This document shows positions 47,287-56,319 of a stretch of 64,000 nucleotides of DNA, one piece after another (position 1 is the stretch's first letter; every line of letters begins with the position of its first letter). The stretch is from Saccharococcus thermophilus (GTDB lineage: Bacteria; Bacillota; Bacilli; Bacillales; Anoxybacillaceae), in the NCBI RefSeq assembly GCF_011761475.1, contig NZ_JAASRS010000001.1, positions 2,480,001 through 2,544,000 of the forward strand. The letters are read 5' to 3'. The notes beneath the pieces are model-generated. The model saw nothing but the letters and a program-made list of their open reading frames with translations. It was not told the origin of the DNA and ran no database searches. A program made the position numbers and the translations under genes.

Positions 47287-47575
47287 AGGATATCTCTCCT
47301 TGTCATTTTTTGTAGAAATTTGTCGAATAATACATTAACAATTTTACATGATTCATTAATTTTTGTAAAGTTAGAAAATAATAAAAACAACAAAATTTTT
47401 TTCGTTTTATGCGTTAAAGTTATGAAATTATTTTTCTGTGACAAAATAATTTATAATTTACAAATTTTTCAGACAAATATATAATAAAATTGTGACAATT
47501 TTGTGAACAAAGAAAGGAGGAAAACTGTTTTATCCATTATCCACATTATCCAATAAAAAATAAAGGGGGATTTTT

Positions 47576-47917
47576 ATGGCTATCCAAAAGCAGTCTTTCG
47601 AAAAGCACTCACAAATCGATTACAGCCAAATTGCTCAATCTCCATCATTTCAACAACTGATGCGGATAAAGAAAAACTTCATTTTGTCGGCCACGCTATT
47701 CTTTTTAGTTTTCTACTTTGCGCTTCCTGTTTTAACGTCCTATTCTAAAGCGTTGAATTCACCAGCAATCGGTCCGATCAGCTGGGCATGGCTGTTCGCG
47801 TTTGCGCAATTCATTATGACATGGGCATTATGCATCCTTTATTCTAAACGCGCAGCAAAATTTGACGAAATCGTTGAACAGATTAGACAAGAAGCGAAGG
47901 AAGGAGGAAGCGCATAA
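47576..47917 (+). CDS. DUF485 membrane protein, partner of ActP
   Basis: A 113-residue protein with two hydrophobic helices (about 40-60 and 75-97). The N-terminal SPSFQQLMRIKKNFILSAT motif is that of DUF485 (YjcH/YwcB). Such proteins are encoded directly before acetate/solute:sodium symporters and probably help them. Its TAA overlaps the ATG of the next gene. AAAGGGGG precedes the start. Confidence 0.9.
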   Translation: MAIQKQSFEKHSQIDYSQIAQSPSFQQLMRIKKNFILSATLFFLVFYFALPVLTSYSKALNSPAIGPISWAWLFAFAQFIMTWALCILYSKRAAKFDEIVEQIRQEAKEGGSA

Positions 47918-49452
47918 TGCACGGATTAGCCTTTTTCCTCTTTTTAATCATTGTGGCTCTGACGCTTGTGATCACTTACTTCGCTTCGAAACGAACAAGA
48001 ACGACAAGCGAGTTTTATACAGCCGACAGCAGCTTAACCGGCTGGCAAAACGGCCTGGCGATCGCTGGAGATTACATGTCCGCCGCTTCATTTCTAGGCA
48101 TTGCAGGGATGATTGCACTAGCCGGTTTTGATGGTTTCTTTTACAGTATTGGATTTCTCGTTGCTTATTTAGTCGTCCTTTATATTGTCGCCGAGCCGCT
48201 GCGCAACCTCGGAAAATATACGATGGCTGATATGATCGCCGCCCGGTTTGATGACAAAAAAGTGCGCGGCGTCGCCGCCCTGAACACGATTGCAATTTCC
48301 ATTTTCTACATGATTGCCCAGCTTGTTGGAGCCGGGGGGCTCATTAAGTTATTATTAGGGCTTGATTACGTCTATTCCGTTCTTATTGTTGGCATTCTGA
48401 TGACCATTTATGTCGTTTTTGGCGGCATGACGGCAACGAGCTGGGTGCAAATCGTAAAGGCACTATTGTTAATGATTGGCACCTTTATCATCTCCATTAT
48501 TGTCTTTGCGAAATTCGATTTCAACCTCTTCAAAATGTTTAATGAAGTAAAAACGGCTACGCCGCTTGGCGAAGCGTTTCTTAATCCAGGCAACAAATTC
48601 AAAGACCCGCTTGACACCATCTCGCTCAATTTAGCGCTCATTTTAGGAACAGCTGGGCTTCCGCACATTTTAATTCGCTTCTTTACCGTAAAAGACGCAC
48701 CAACCGCACGCAAATCGGTCGTCTATGCGACATGGGTTATCGGCATTTTCTACGTATTGACAATCTTCTTAGGATTTGGCGCCGCCGCATTCGTTGGTTA
48801 CGACAAAATTGTCGCTGCCAATCCGGCGGGAAATATGGCCGCACCATTATTGGCGCAAGCACTTGGTGGAGATTTCCTCTTCGCGTTTGTTTCCGCGGTC
48901 GCATTTGCGACGATTTTGGCGGTTGTTGCCGGGCTTGTCTTATCAGCGGCATCCGCCTTTGCCCATGACTTTTACAGTCATATTCTCCGCCGCGGCCAAG
49001 CAACGGAAAAAGAACAAATGGTTGCGGCCCGCTGGGCGTCCGTCGGCGTATCGATTTTATCGATTTTGCTAGCGTTATTCGCGCAAAAAATGAACGTCGC
49101 CTTCCTGGTCTCGCTAGCATTCGCCGTTGCCGCAAGCGCCAACTTACCAATTATTGTCTTAACTATTTTCTGGCGCCGCTTTAATACAACCGGAGCGATC
49201 ACTGGGATGCTCGTCGGCTTATTCAGCGCGCTGTTGCTCGTCTTCTTTGGTCCTAACGTTTGGTCGCCGGAACCGGGCGCTGCTATTTTAGTCGGTGAAC
49301 CGCTCTTTAAACTAGCCAATCCAGGAATTATTTCCATTCCGTTAGGGTTCATCGCTTCGATCGTCGGTACGCTTCTTTCATCACAAAAGGCGGACAGCAA
49401 GAAATTCGAAGAAATTCTTGTCAAAGCGAATACAGGAGTATCAATCAAATGA
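47917..49452 (+). CDS. actP: solute:sodium symporter, cation/acetate type (ActP-like)
   Basis: A 511-residue transporter with about 13 helices. It has SEFYTADSSLTGWQNGLAIAGDYMSAASFLG at the start of the SSF fold, and GLPHILIRFFTVKDAPTARKS. This is the family of E. coli ActP and B. subtilis YwcA, importing acetate or other short acids with sodium. Translationally coupled to the DUF485 gene. An inverted-repeat-containing spacer and a terminator follow. Confidence 0.9.
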   Translation: MHGLAFFLFLIIVALTLVITYFASKRTRTTSEFYTADSSLTGWQNGLAIAGDYMSAASFLGIAGMIALAGFDGFFYSIGFLVAYLVVLYIVAEPLRNLGKYTMADMIAARFDDKKVRGVAALNTIAISIFYMIAQLVGAGGLIKLLLGLDYVYSVLIVGILMTIYVVFGGMTATSWVQIVKALLLMIGTFIISIIVFAKFDFNLFKMFNEVKTATPLGEAFLNPGNKFKDPLDTISLNLALILGTAGLPHILIRFFTVKDAPTARKSVVYATWVIGIFYVLTIFLGFGAAAFVGYDKIVAANPAGNMAAPLLAQALGGDFLFAFVSAVAFATILAVVAGLVLSAASAFAHDFYSHILRRGQATEKEQMVAARWASVGVSILSILLALFAQKMNVAFLVSLAFAVAASANLPIIVLTIFWRRFNTTGAITGMLVGLFSALLLVFFGPNVWSPEPGAAILVGEPLFKLANPGIISIPLGFIASIVGTLLSSQKADSKKFEEILVKANTGVSIK

Positions 49453-49565
49453 CAGACTAAGAAAAATGGGTGCGCATCTAGAAGCGCTTCCCGCATGAAA
49501 TGGCAGTTCCCCGCAACACCCAAAGGAGCGTTGATCATCCATATGCAGATGCACCCTACAGACGT

Positions 49566-49605
49566 AAAAAGGGCTGATGGAACATAGACGGTTCAGCCCT
49601 TTTTT
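49566..49605. terminator. bidirectional terminator between actP and the racemase gene
   Basis: AAAAAGGGCTGA and TCAGCCCTTTTTT around a 15-nt loop serve both converging genes. Confidence 0.85.
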
Positions 49606-49607
49606 CT

Positions 49608-50726
49608 TTATTGCGCACGGTACGTTTTCGCAAACACAGTATAACGGTCCACTTGCCGACGATCGACTTCATAGCCGATTCCAGGCGCCTCTGGTACCAC
49701 AATGGTTCCGTTATGCACAACCACTTCCGGAACAATAATGTCTTTTTCCCAATAGTGGGAAGAAGCAGCGGTATCCCCCGGCATCGCGAAATTTTCTAAC
49801 GTCGTTATCGCGATATTATGCGCCCGGCCGACCCCCGCTTCAAGCATGCCGCCGCACCAGACGGGAATGCCGTTTGCCTGACAAAGGTCGTGAATCCGCT
49901 TTGCCTCGGTCAAACCGCCGACCCGTCCAATTTTTATGTTTACAATTTGGCAGCTGCCAAGCTGAATCGCTTTTCGAACGTCTTCTATCGAATGAATGCT
50001 TTCGTCTAAGCAAATAGGGGTATTAATATGGCGCTGCAATGTCGCATGGTCAACAATATCATCGGCGGCAAGCGGCTGTTCGATCATCATCAGCTGAAAC
50101 TCGTCCAGCGCTCTTAAACGGTCGATGTCTTGCAAAGAATAGGCCGAATTCGCATCCGCCATCAGCGGAACATCAGGAAAGCGGCGGCGGACTTCGCGAA
50201 TGATATCGACATCCCATCCAGGCTTAATTTTAATTTTAATGCGGCGATATCCTTCCTGTACGTATCGTTCGATAACCCGTAATAAATCATCCACATTCTT
50301 TTGAATACCGATGCTTACTCCGACTTCAATGCTGCTTTTTGTTCCGCCGAGAGCTTTATGTAACGGCAACTGCTGTTTTTTGGCAAATAAATCCCATACC
50401 GCTCCTTCGATGGCTGCTTTTGCCATTTGGTTTTTGCGAATGACGGAAAACCGTTGTCCCAGCTCGTCAGGATGCTCCAAAGAAGTTTGAAACAATAGTG
50501 GTAATAAAAAGTCCTCTAACATATGCCAATTCGTTTTTACCGTTTCCTCATTATACCAAGGGGACGAAAAGGCAACCGATTCGCCCCATCCAGACACTCC
50601 ATCTTCGTCGATTGCCTCTACTAAAATAAATTCTTTGTTTCGAAACGTTCCAAAACTTGTCGTAAACGGTGATTTCAGCTCCATCTGCAAATGGCGTAAT
50701 ACAACATATTTTACATTGATCCCCAT
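49608..50726 (-). CDS. N-acylamino acid racemase / o-succinylbenzoate synthase (enolase superfamily)
   Basis: A 372-residue MLE-subgroup enolase-superfamily enzyme. The catalytic lysines are in [11 protein letters not shown] and the opposing [11 protein letters not shown]; metal ligands in [15 protein letters not shown] and CLDESIH. In Geobacillus, close relatives racemise N-succinylamino acids and can also have o-succinylbenzoate synthase activity. Menaquinone genes are not adjacent; instead the gene is clustered with a GNAT remnant and an M20 deacylase, as in the D- to L-amino acid pathway described in G. kaustophilus. I therefore prefer racemase over MenC. Confidence 0.85.
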   Translation of the reverse strand: MGINVKYVVLRHLQMELKSPFTTSFGTFRNKEFILVEAIDEDGVSGWGESVAFSSPWYNEETVKTNWHMLEDFLLPLLFQTSLEHPDELGQRFSVIRKNQMAKAAIEGAVWDLFAKKQQLPLHKALGGTKSSIEVGVSIGIQKNVDDLLRVIERYVQEGYRRIKIKIKPGWDVDIIREVRRRFPDVPLMADANSAYSLQDIDRLRALDEFQLMMIEQPLAADDIVDHATLQRHINTPICLDESIHSIEDVRKAIQLGSCQIVNIKIGRVGGLTEAKRIHDLCQANGIPVWCGGMLEAGVGRAHNIAITTLENFAMPGDTAASSHYWEKDIIVPEVVVHNGTIVVPEAPGIGYEVDRRQVDRYTVFAKTYRAQ

Positions 50727-50764
50727 CCGTAATCCTCCTACTTATAACGGCAATTGGTCACGCC

Positions 50765-51009
50765 TTACACACCATAATATAAGACCGGTTCACGTTCGCG
50801 GCGAATGACATGCGCCACCGCCCATCCATCGCGAAAGAGGCGGGTGAAAACAGCACGGATTTAAAGGCGCCGATGATAATGCCGCCGTTTTTCGCCGCCG
50901 TCACCGTCTGATGGGTCGGAATTGGAGATACCCCCCATATTTCCGCTTCTAATCGCGCCATTTCATTCAGCTCTTCCATCGTCTCAATTTTTCGCAGCGA
51001 GATATTCAC
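50765..51009 (-). pseudogene. D-amino acid N-acyltransferase (GNAT), internally deleted
   Basis: Translation begins at a GTG inside the end of the M20 gene. Its first ~50 codons (VNISLRKIETMEELNEMARL, WGVSPIPTHQ, GGIIIGAF) match the N-terminus of the ~270-residue GNAT encoded with N-succinylamino acid racemase. After GAF the next ~190 residues are missing. What follows, in another frame, reads AVFTRLFRDGWAVAHVIRRE then PVLYYGV-stop, which looks like the C-terminus of the same protein. So the gene has lost its acetyl-CoA site and is dead. Confidence 0.8.
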
Positions 51010-52153
51010 CTTCTGCCTCTCCTTGCAACGGGAAATGTTCAAATGTTTCCATAATGGTTTTTGCCAATATTTCAATGCCTACTAATAAATCCTCGCGCCG
51101 GAATGTCATTTGCGGATGGTGCAATCCCGGTTTTAAATCGCAGCCAAGCCCCAACATCGTCGTTTTTAGCGCTGGTTTTTTAAAGGAATAAAAGTGAAAA
51201 TCTTCTCCTCCTGACGTCACGACCGGAGGCAGGCATTTGTCTTTTCCTAACGTGTCGATAATCGCATGCTCCATGAATTGCTGTGCCTGCGGATCAGGAT
51301 TGGCGGCGACAATGCGAGCATTGGCACTCAGCTCGATCTCAGCGTCATAGATAGCGGCAATCCCTTTCACAACGTGATTCAATCCTTCCACTAACTGATC
51401 CATCGCTTCGTTTGTCTGCGCGCGTAAATCAAGGGTAAACTCGGCGTAATCCGGTATGACGTTCGCACTCTTTTCCCCGGCATGAAACTTCGTCATTTTA
51501 ATGGACGCCGGAACTTGCGGATCGATATGAATTTTGCTTAGTTCTTGTACAATCGCGCTCCCCACTTCAATGACGTTCACGCCAAGATGCGGCCTTGCCG
51601 CATGCGCCGCCACTCCTCTAATCCGCCCTTCAATGCATTGCGCTGCCCCATGCAAAATGGCCGGTGCCGCATAACCGCTTTTCACTTCTTGAATTGGCCG
51701 CAAATGGACGCCATATAGAAACTCAATGTCATCGACTACGCCTTTTTCTACAAATTTTAACGCTCCTGCCCCTTTTTCTTCTGCTGGCTGGAAAAGAAGC
51801 TTTAACTTCCCAGGCGGCTTATAGCCAATGCGGTGAAACAGCTTTGCCACCCCTAGCACCATTGTCATGTGGGCATCATGTCCGCACGCATGATTTGCCT
51901 GCCAGACACCGTTCACTTCCTGCCAAAGAGCATCCATATCGCTGCGCAGTCCAACCGTCAACGCTCCACTTCCGATTTCCCCAACCACACCAGGACAATC
52001 CGCAAACGTTTGAACGCGGTACCCTTCTTTTAGCAACTGCTGCTTAATAAACTGTGTCGTTTTCCACTCTTCCCAGCTAATTTCCGGATGGCGATGGAGG
52101 TAGTCAAAAATTTCTAATATTTCCGACTTCATTTCGTTGATGATATTCCTCAT
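50984..52153 (-). CDS. M20-family N-acyl-L-amino acid amidohydrolase (desuccinylase)
   Basis: A 389-residue zinc hydrolase. Metal-site motifs: ACGHDAHMTMVLG, PAEEKGAGA, and TSGGEDFHFYS near the C-terminus. It removes acyl groups from N-acyl-L-amino acids; in the racemase pathway it makes the conversion from D to L irreversible. ATG at 52153 behind GGGGGAGAG. First gene of the operon M20-GNAT-racemase. Three TTTCGAAA-like boxes lie just upstream. Confidence 0.88.
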   Translation of the reverse strand: MRNIINEMKSEILEIFDYLHRHPEISWEEWKTTQFIKQQLLKEGYRVQTFADCPGVVGEIGSGALTVGLRSDMDALWQEVNGVWQANHACGHDAHMTMVLGVAKLFHRIGYKPPGKLKLLFQPAEEKGAGALKFVEKGVVDDIEFLYGVHLRPIQEVKSGYAAPAILHGAAQCIEGRIRGVAAHAARPHLGVNVIEVGSAIVQELSKIHIDPQVPASIKMTKFHAGEKSANVIPDYAEFTLDLRAQTNEAMDQLVEGLNHVVKGIAAIYDAEIELSANARIVAANPDPQAQQFMEHAIIDTLGKDKCLPPVVTSGGEDFHFYSFKKPALKTTMLGLGCDLKPGLHHPQMTFRREDLLVGIEILAKTIMETFEHFPLQGEAEGEYLAAKN

Positions 52154-52185
52154 TATGCTCTCCCCCGCTGATATCATAGTCAACA

Positions 52186-52243
52186 TTTCGAAACATTGGA
52201 CGCGTTTCGAAAATGGTTATTACACATAATTATAATATTCGAA
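52186..52243 (-). promoter_or_regulatory. repeated TTTCGAAA boxes before the M20 operon
   Basis: TTTCGAAA at 52186-52193 and 52205-52212, and TTCGAA within ATTCGAAAT at 52238-52243. Three palindromic boxes within 58 bp directly upstream of the first gene suggest operators of an unidentified regulator. Confidence 0.45.
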
Positions 52244-52339
52244 ATAAATGTTGCAACCTTAGGCATACTGATTAATCAAGAAAAACTATTGGCAATCCAA
52301 TAAAAATCCTAAACTTCGCTATTCGAAGTTTAGGATGCG

Positions 52340-52771
52340 TCATGACCGCCACCGTTTGATCAGCTGATTGAAGACTTCGGAAAAAATCAATCCCATTGCA
52401 ATCGCTCCAGAAATCATAAACGCTTTGGCCGCAAGCGATATCGCCGCATTGTAGTCATTGAGAACGACATGGCGCATCGCTTCAAACGCCGTTCCTCCCG
52501 GCACGAGCGGAATGATCCCGGAAACGCTGAAAATGGTAGCTGGCGTCTTATAAAGCCGCGCGAACAAATTGCTGAGCATGGCCACGAAAAAAGCGGCAAC
52601 AAACGTCGCCATCACGTTGTTTAAATGGTGTTCTGCCAAGAAAAAATAGACCGTCCAGCCGACCATTCCGACAAACCCGCTATTGATTAGTAATTTTTTT
52701 GGAATGTTAAAAATCATCCCAAACAAAGCCGAAGCAATAAAACTGAGCAATAATTGCTGAACAATCATCAA
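52340..52771 (-). CDS. threonine/serine exporter, small subunit (YjjB/ThrE-C type)
   Basis: A 143-residue membrane protein with about five helices and the motif PGIIPLVPGGTAF (here SGIIPLVPGGTAFEAM), hallmark of the C-terminal half of ThrE. It follows the YjjP-type gene by 16 bp. The pair corresponds to the two halves of ThrE-type amino acid exporters. Confidence 0.88.
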   Translation of the reverse strand: MMIVQQLLLSFIASALFGMIFNIPKKLLINSGFVGMVGWTVYFFLAEHHLNNVMATFVAAFFVAMLSNLFARLYKTPATIFSVSGIIPLVPGGTAFEAMRHVVLNDYNAAISLAAKAFMISGAIAMGLIFSEVFNQLIKRWRS

Positions 52772-52787
52772 CGTTTCCCCTTACTCG

Positions 52788-53540
52788 TTAACGAATCGAT
52801 AAAATAAGAGCAATACCCGTTCCGATGGCAAACGCCGTCAAAAACGCCTCTGCCCCCCGGGACAGCCCTGCAATAAGATGCCCCGCCATTAAGTCGCGCA
52901 CCGCATTCGTAATCGCCAATCCGGGCACGAGCGGCATCACCGACCCGATCATCATTTTTCCTAAATCCGTTCCTAACCCCGCCATCATCATTAGCAGCGC
53001 CAATCCACCGGCGACAAACGAAGCGAAAAACTCGGCGAAAAAGCGAATTTTCACAAGGCGATGAACCATTTCAAAGCAATAAAATCCCGCTCCTCCGGAA
53101 AGAAGCGAAGGAAGAAAGTTATTCCATCCACCAAGCATAACAGCAAAACAACCGCTCCCTATCGCCGAGGCGATTACTTGCAGCCAAAGAGGGTAGGCGA
53201 ATTTTTGCGCTTCTACTTCTTTTAACTGTTCATACGCTTCTTCGAGCGTCAACTCTCCTTTGCTAATCCGGCGAGAAATGCTGTTCACCATTGCTACTTT
53301 CTGCAAATCGGTCGAGCGCTCGGAAATGCGGATAAACTGCGTCGAATTCTTTTTATCAATCGAAAAAATAATCCCTGTCGGCGTCACATAGCTATGCGAA
53401 CGGGGAATGCCAAAGGAAGCGGCAATGCGCATCATCGTATCTTCCACACGATATGTTTCCCCACCGCTTTCGAGTATAATTTTTCCCGCCAACAGGCAAA
53501 CATCGACAATATCATTCGTCCGGTCTGAATAAGTTGGCAT
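52788..53540 (-). CDS. threonine/serine exporter, large subunit (YjjP/DUF1212 type)
   Basis: A 250-residue protein. The N-terminal cytoplasmic region has AGKIILESGGETYRVEDTMMRIA and YVTPTGIIFS; helices follow from about residue 115, including GSVMPLVPGLAITNAVRDLMAGH. It forms an exporter with the following small subunit. Start ATG behind GAGAGGGTG. Confidence 0.9.
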   Translation of the reverse strand: MPTYSDRTNDIVDVCLLAGKIILESGGETYRVEDTMMRIAASFGIPRSHSYVTPTGIIFSIDKKNSTQFIRISERSTDLQKVAMVNSISRRISKGELTLEEAYEQLKEVEAQKFAYPLWLQVIASAIGSGCFAVMLGGWNNFLPSLLSGGAGFYCFEMVHRLVKIRFFAEFFASFVAGGLALLMMMAGLGTDLGKMMIGSVMPLVPGLAITNAVRDLMAGHLIAGLSRGAEAFLTAFAIGTGIALILSIR

Positions 53541-53611
53541 ATTTCACCCTCTCCGTCCATACTTGAGATATTACATAAAAATAGATCGTTACACAATAGT
53601 GTGCCCTTCTT

Positions 53612-53971
53612 TTACATTTCTGCCGCTTTCATGCCAAGAAATGCGAGCAATATCCCAAACGTATAACTGACCCCAAGATAGAGAATGAGCAATTTCCACT
53701 GCTTATTCAAATGCAATGTAATATTCTCAAGCTTAAATGTGGAAAAGGTCGTAAATGCCCCCATAAATCCCGTTCCGAAAAGAAGGTTCCATGAAGCTCT
53801 CCATCCTTTTCCGACAATATATCCAAGCAAAAAAGATCCCACTAAGTTGATCAATAACGTAGCGAGCGGAAAGGAAGAAGGATATTTCTGTTTGATCCAA
53901 TTGCTGATGCCGAAGCGCGCGATCGCGCCGAAAAACCCGCCGACCGCTACGAGCGCGCTATTCCATAACAT
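53612..53971 (-). CDS. crcB1: fluoride channel subunit (Fluc/CrcB)
   Basis: A 119-residue four-helix protein. [34 protein letters not shown] and [13 protein letters not shown] (with the phenylalanine box and the Asn in helix 2) are diagnostic of CrcB. Channels are dual-topology dimers; here two unlike subunits are encoded 12 bp apart, so a heterodimer is likely. They expel fluoride. The matching riboswitch lies 2 kb upstream beyond a tnpB gene. Confidence 0.95.
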   Translation of the reverse strand: MLWNSALVAVGGFFGAIARFGISNWIKQKYPSSFPLATLLINLVGSFLLGYIVGKGWRASWNLLFGTGFMGAFTTFSTFKLENITLHLNKQWKLLILYLGVSYTFGILLAFLGMKAAEM

Positions 53972-53983
53972 AAGTCTCCCTCC

Positions 53984-54385
53984 TTACTTCGCCGTTTCTT
54001 TTTGGGTACGCAAGCCGCCCTGTCCAAAACGAAATCCCAGCCATGACATTGCCAATCCTCCGCATAGGCTGAGGAAAACATAAAACAACGCCATTCCCCA
54101 ATGGGACGCGCGCAGCAACTGAACGGTTTCCACGCTGAACGTAGAAAACGTCGTAAACGAACCTACTAATCCCGTTCCTAGCGCTGTTGCTACATAAGGA
54201 GGCAGATTGCTTAGCCGCGGTAAATACGTAGTCATCCATCCTAACGCAAAACAGCCAATCATGTTAGTCAGCCATGTCGCCAAAGGAAATAAACCGTTCC
54301 ACCAATCGCCCACAAATAACCCTAAATAATAGCGAAGCAGCGCGCCGACAATTCCAGCGAAACCAACGACAACATAAACCACCAA
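53984..54385 (-). CDS. crcB2: fluoride channel subunit (Fluc/CrcB), first gene
   Basis: A 133-residue CrcB protein with GFAGIVGALLRYYLG, PLATWLTNMIGCFALGWM and GTGLVGSFTTFSTFS. The start is unusual: only GTG at 54385 (or a TTG one codon earlier) is available, with a weak AGGGATC. Sequence 5 bp upstream already belongs to the structured segment behind tnpB, so the native leader was probably replaced by the insertion. A good orphan ribosome binding site, AAGGAGG, remains at 56391-56397 behind the fluoride riboswitch. Confidence 0.93.
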   Translation of the reverse strand: MVVYVVVGFAGIVGALLRYYLGLFVGDWWNGLFPLATWLTNMIGCFALGWMTTYLPRLSNLPPYVATALGTGLVGSFTTFSTFSVETVQLLRASHWGMALFYVFLSLCGGLAMSWLGFRFGQGGLRTQKETAK

Positions 54386-54389
54386 GATC

Positions 54390-54602
54390 CCTGGTTACTA
54401 AAATCTATAAAAATCGACTCATCGCGATGGAACCAGGAAACATCGCCTGCCGCTCGGATTCTCACCGAGTTCCATCAGGAAGGGAATTCCCTTGTCATTC
54501 ACCTGCTGTGAAAGACACCCCGTGGCTCGCTGTTAGCGACGGCACCTGTCGTGCACCATTCCTTCCCTCGGTCAGTACACGACAACGATTTTAGTAACCA
54601 GG
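54390..54602 (-). ncRNA. structured right end of the TnpB element, candidate guide RNA
   Basis: A 213-bp segment bounded by a 16-bp perfect inverted repeat, CCTGGTTACTAAAATC (54390-54405) and GATTTTAGTAACCAGG (54587-54602). It starts immediately after the tnpB stop. Internally it can fold into GATGGAAC/GTTCCATC, CTCGG/CCGAG and TCGCT/AGCGA helices. TnpB nucleases use an RNA made from the element's right end, so this is the expected place of such an RNA. Direct proof is lacking. Confidence 0.55.
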
Positions 54603-54603
54603 T

Positions 54604-56172
54604 CTACACCTCCCTCAGTTGAATTTGATACTGGTTCAACCAGCAGAATTTGTGCAAGATATTCCATAATGACCATTCATGCTCTTGTTTGAAATTTTCA
54701 ATTTTGCGTAACATCATCGCGATATATTGGCGTTGTTTCTTGCCGCTTTTCGATTGCTTGTAGGATTCTTCCATCGACCCTAACACCGCAATCAAATGGC
54801 GTTTCACTTTCGTCTTTATGATGTCGATGAGTTCTTTTGGCAATCGTTCCTGATACCCTAATCCCCGTCTTCCAATCACCAAAGCGGCACTTTCATGGAC
54901 GGATAACCCATACTTTTTCATATACTTGAAACGTCCGATGACGCTGGTGTACGCCGGATTCACTTTTTTGATGCGAAACCCAAGCCGTAAGCCCCGGCGA
55001 ATGATGGTGTCAGTCAGTTTTTTCTTTTTGAAATTATGAGTGAAGCGATTGAATCGTTTGTCCGTATCGTGCCGCTGTCTTAGTTGGATGTTTTCGATGA
55101 CCACTGCCCCGACATTTTCTTGAAGCAGCCAGTCATACACATCGCGTACGGTTTCTCCAACGATGTTGTTTCGCTTATTCGCTTTCACATATTCGAGTTC
55201 ATGGCAGTAAAACACCTTTGATTGAAGAAAGTTTCCTTGTTTTGAAACGATGCTTACGGCGATGCGGTCAATATTGATGTCAATCCCTGCGATTCGTTCC
55301 GCTTGAATCGGTTCATCATAGGCAAGTTCCCTGCCATATACTTCTTCTTCATAGATGAGATGGACATAATATTCCCCGTTCTTACGTTTGATTTCAACGG
55401 TATATGGTCGATATTCGATGATCGGCTTGCCTTTTGCATTCACTCCGACTGGTTCTCCCATGACGAGATCGATGATTTCCTCTTCATATTTTTCAGGAAC
55501 AGACACAGGAAACCTCAAGCGTGGAGCGTATTTCCCTTCTTGTCGTCCAAGTGGATTCGCAATTTCTACATAACATTGGTATGTCTTGTCGTCATAGGTG
55601 AGGCGGATATTCAAATTCCCTTTTTTGCTTTTATCGCCTCTGGCGTACAACTGATTCGAGCGTAAGTCTTTCCATTCTTCGTTCGTGATTTTTCCTTTCA
55701 AGCGCTTATAAAAGTTTTGTTTTCCACCAAAAATCACACATGGAATCGTTCCTTGTTCGAGATGGCGCTGCAGCTCCTCTTCTTTGGATTTCAGTTTTTC
55801 TAATCGTCGGTGTAATCCATCTAAACATGTTGGGAGATCGACGTTCTTCGGTATTTTTCTTCCATGTTGATACTCATCGATTTTCTTCTCGGTTTTTTCG
55901 ATTTTCGCCTGCACATCCTCCAGCCGCATCGGAAGTAACTCACGTTGAGAAGAAATCAGTGATTGAACAAGCAAGACCGCGTCTTCGGCAAACCGTTTGT
56001 TGAGCCGAAATTGGTGTGGAAGGTGCTTGATGATGTCTTTTGCGTCCCTTCCCCCCAGCAAACGGTTGAACGCATATCGCTTCGCTGAACCAAAGACACG
56101 CATCAACTCATCTAATGAACAAAGTTGTGTTTCATCATTGGAAACGATTTTCATCCCCCGAACCGTTTTCAT
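54604..56172 (-). CDS. tnpB: TnpB-related RuvC nuclease without zinc finger
   Basis: A 522-residue protein. The first ~290 residues are helical and basic. The RuvC-like part has Asp298 (IAGIDINIDRIAVS), Glu360 (AVVIENIQL) and Glu427 (GLSVHESAALVIG) in the places of the catalytic acids. After NPAYTS, where TnpB normally has a CxxC zinc finger, there is VIGRFKYMKKYG without cysteines. TnpA is absent. It lies between the fluoride riboswitch and crcB2 in the same direction. Intact frame, start behind AAGGCAAGGGG. Confidence 0.85.
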   Translation of the reverse strand: MKTVRGMKIVSNDETQLCSLDELMRVFGSAKRYAFNRLLGGRDAKDIIKHLPHQFRLNKRFAEDAVLLVQSLISSQRELLPMRLEDVQAKIEKTEKKIDEYQHGRKIPKNVDLPTCLDGLHRRLEKLKSKEEELQRHLEQGTIPCVIFGGKQNFYKRLKGKITNEEWKDLRSNQLYARGDKSKKGNLNIRLTYDDKTYQCYVEIANPLGRQEGKYAPRLRFPVSVPEKYEEEIIDLVMGEPVGVNAKGKPIIEYRPYTVEIKRKNGEYYVHLIYEEEVYGRELAYDEPIQAERIAGIDINIDRIAVSIVSKQGNFLQSKVFYCHELEYVKANKRNNIVGETVRDVYDWLLQENVGAVVIENIQLRQRHDTDKRFNRFTHNFKKKKLTDTIIRRGLRLGFRIKKVNPAYTSVIGRFKYMKKYGLSVHESAALVIGRRGLGYQERLPKELIDIIKTKVKRHLIAVLGSMEESYKQSKSGKKQRQYIAMMLRKIENFKQEHEWSLWNILHKFCWLNQYQIQLREV

Positions 56173-56296
56173 CCCCTTGCCTTCCCCCTATGTTTGGATT
56201 ATTCAGAACATATATTCGCCAAATCTTCTTCATCTCCTTTTTACATGGGGAAGGGGGAGATGATTTTTTATCATGAGACAGGAGGCGATGGAAAAG

Positions 56297-56319
56297 ATGG
56301 AGAACATCCACCTCTCCAT
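56297..56319. repeat. hairpin at the probable left end of the TnpB element
   Basis: ATGGAGA and TCTCCAT enclose 9 nt. IS200/IS605-type ends carry such subterminal hairpins, and it lies between tnpB and the orphan ribosome binding site at 56391. The exact element boundary cannot be read. Confidence 0.4.

Noticed and set aside
49608-50726. Plain menC assignment
   Set aside because: No menaquinone genes nearby; the M20 and GNAT neighbours point to N-acylamino acid racemase, although o-succinylbenzoate synthase activity cannot be excluded.
54274-54594. Plus-strand open frame across the structured segment
   Set aside because: Produced by the stem-rich non-coding sequence behind tnpB; no ribosome binding site.
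54390-54602. Cobalamin-type riboswitch suggested by GGAACTCGGTGAGAATCCGAG
   Set aside because: Only this short block resembles a B12 box neighbour; the remaining conserved parts are missing and the position behind tnpB fits an element RNA better.
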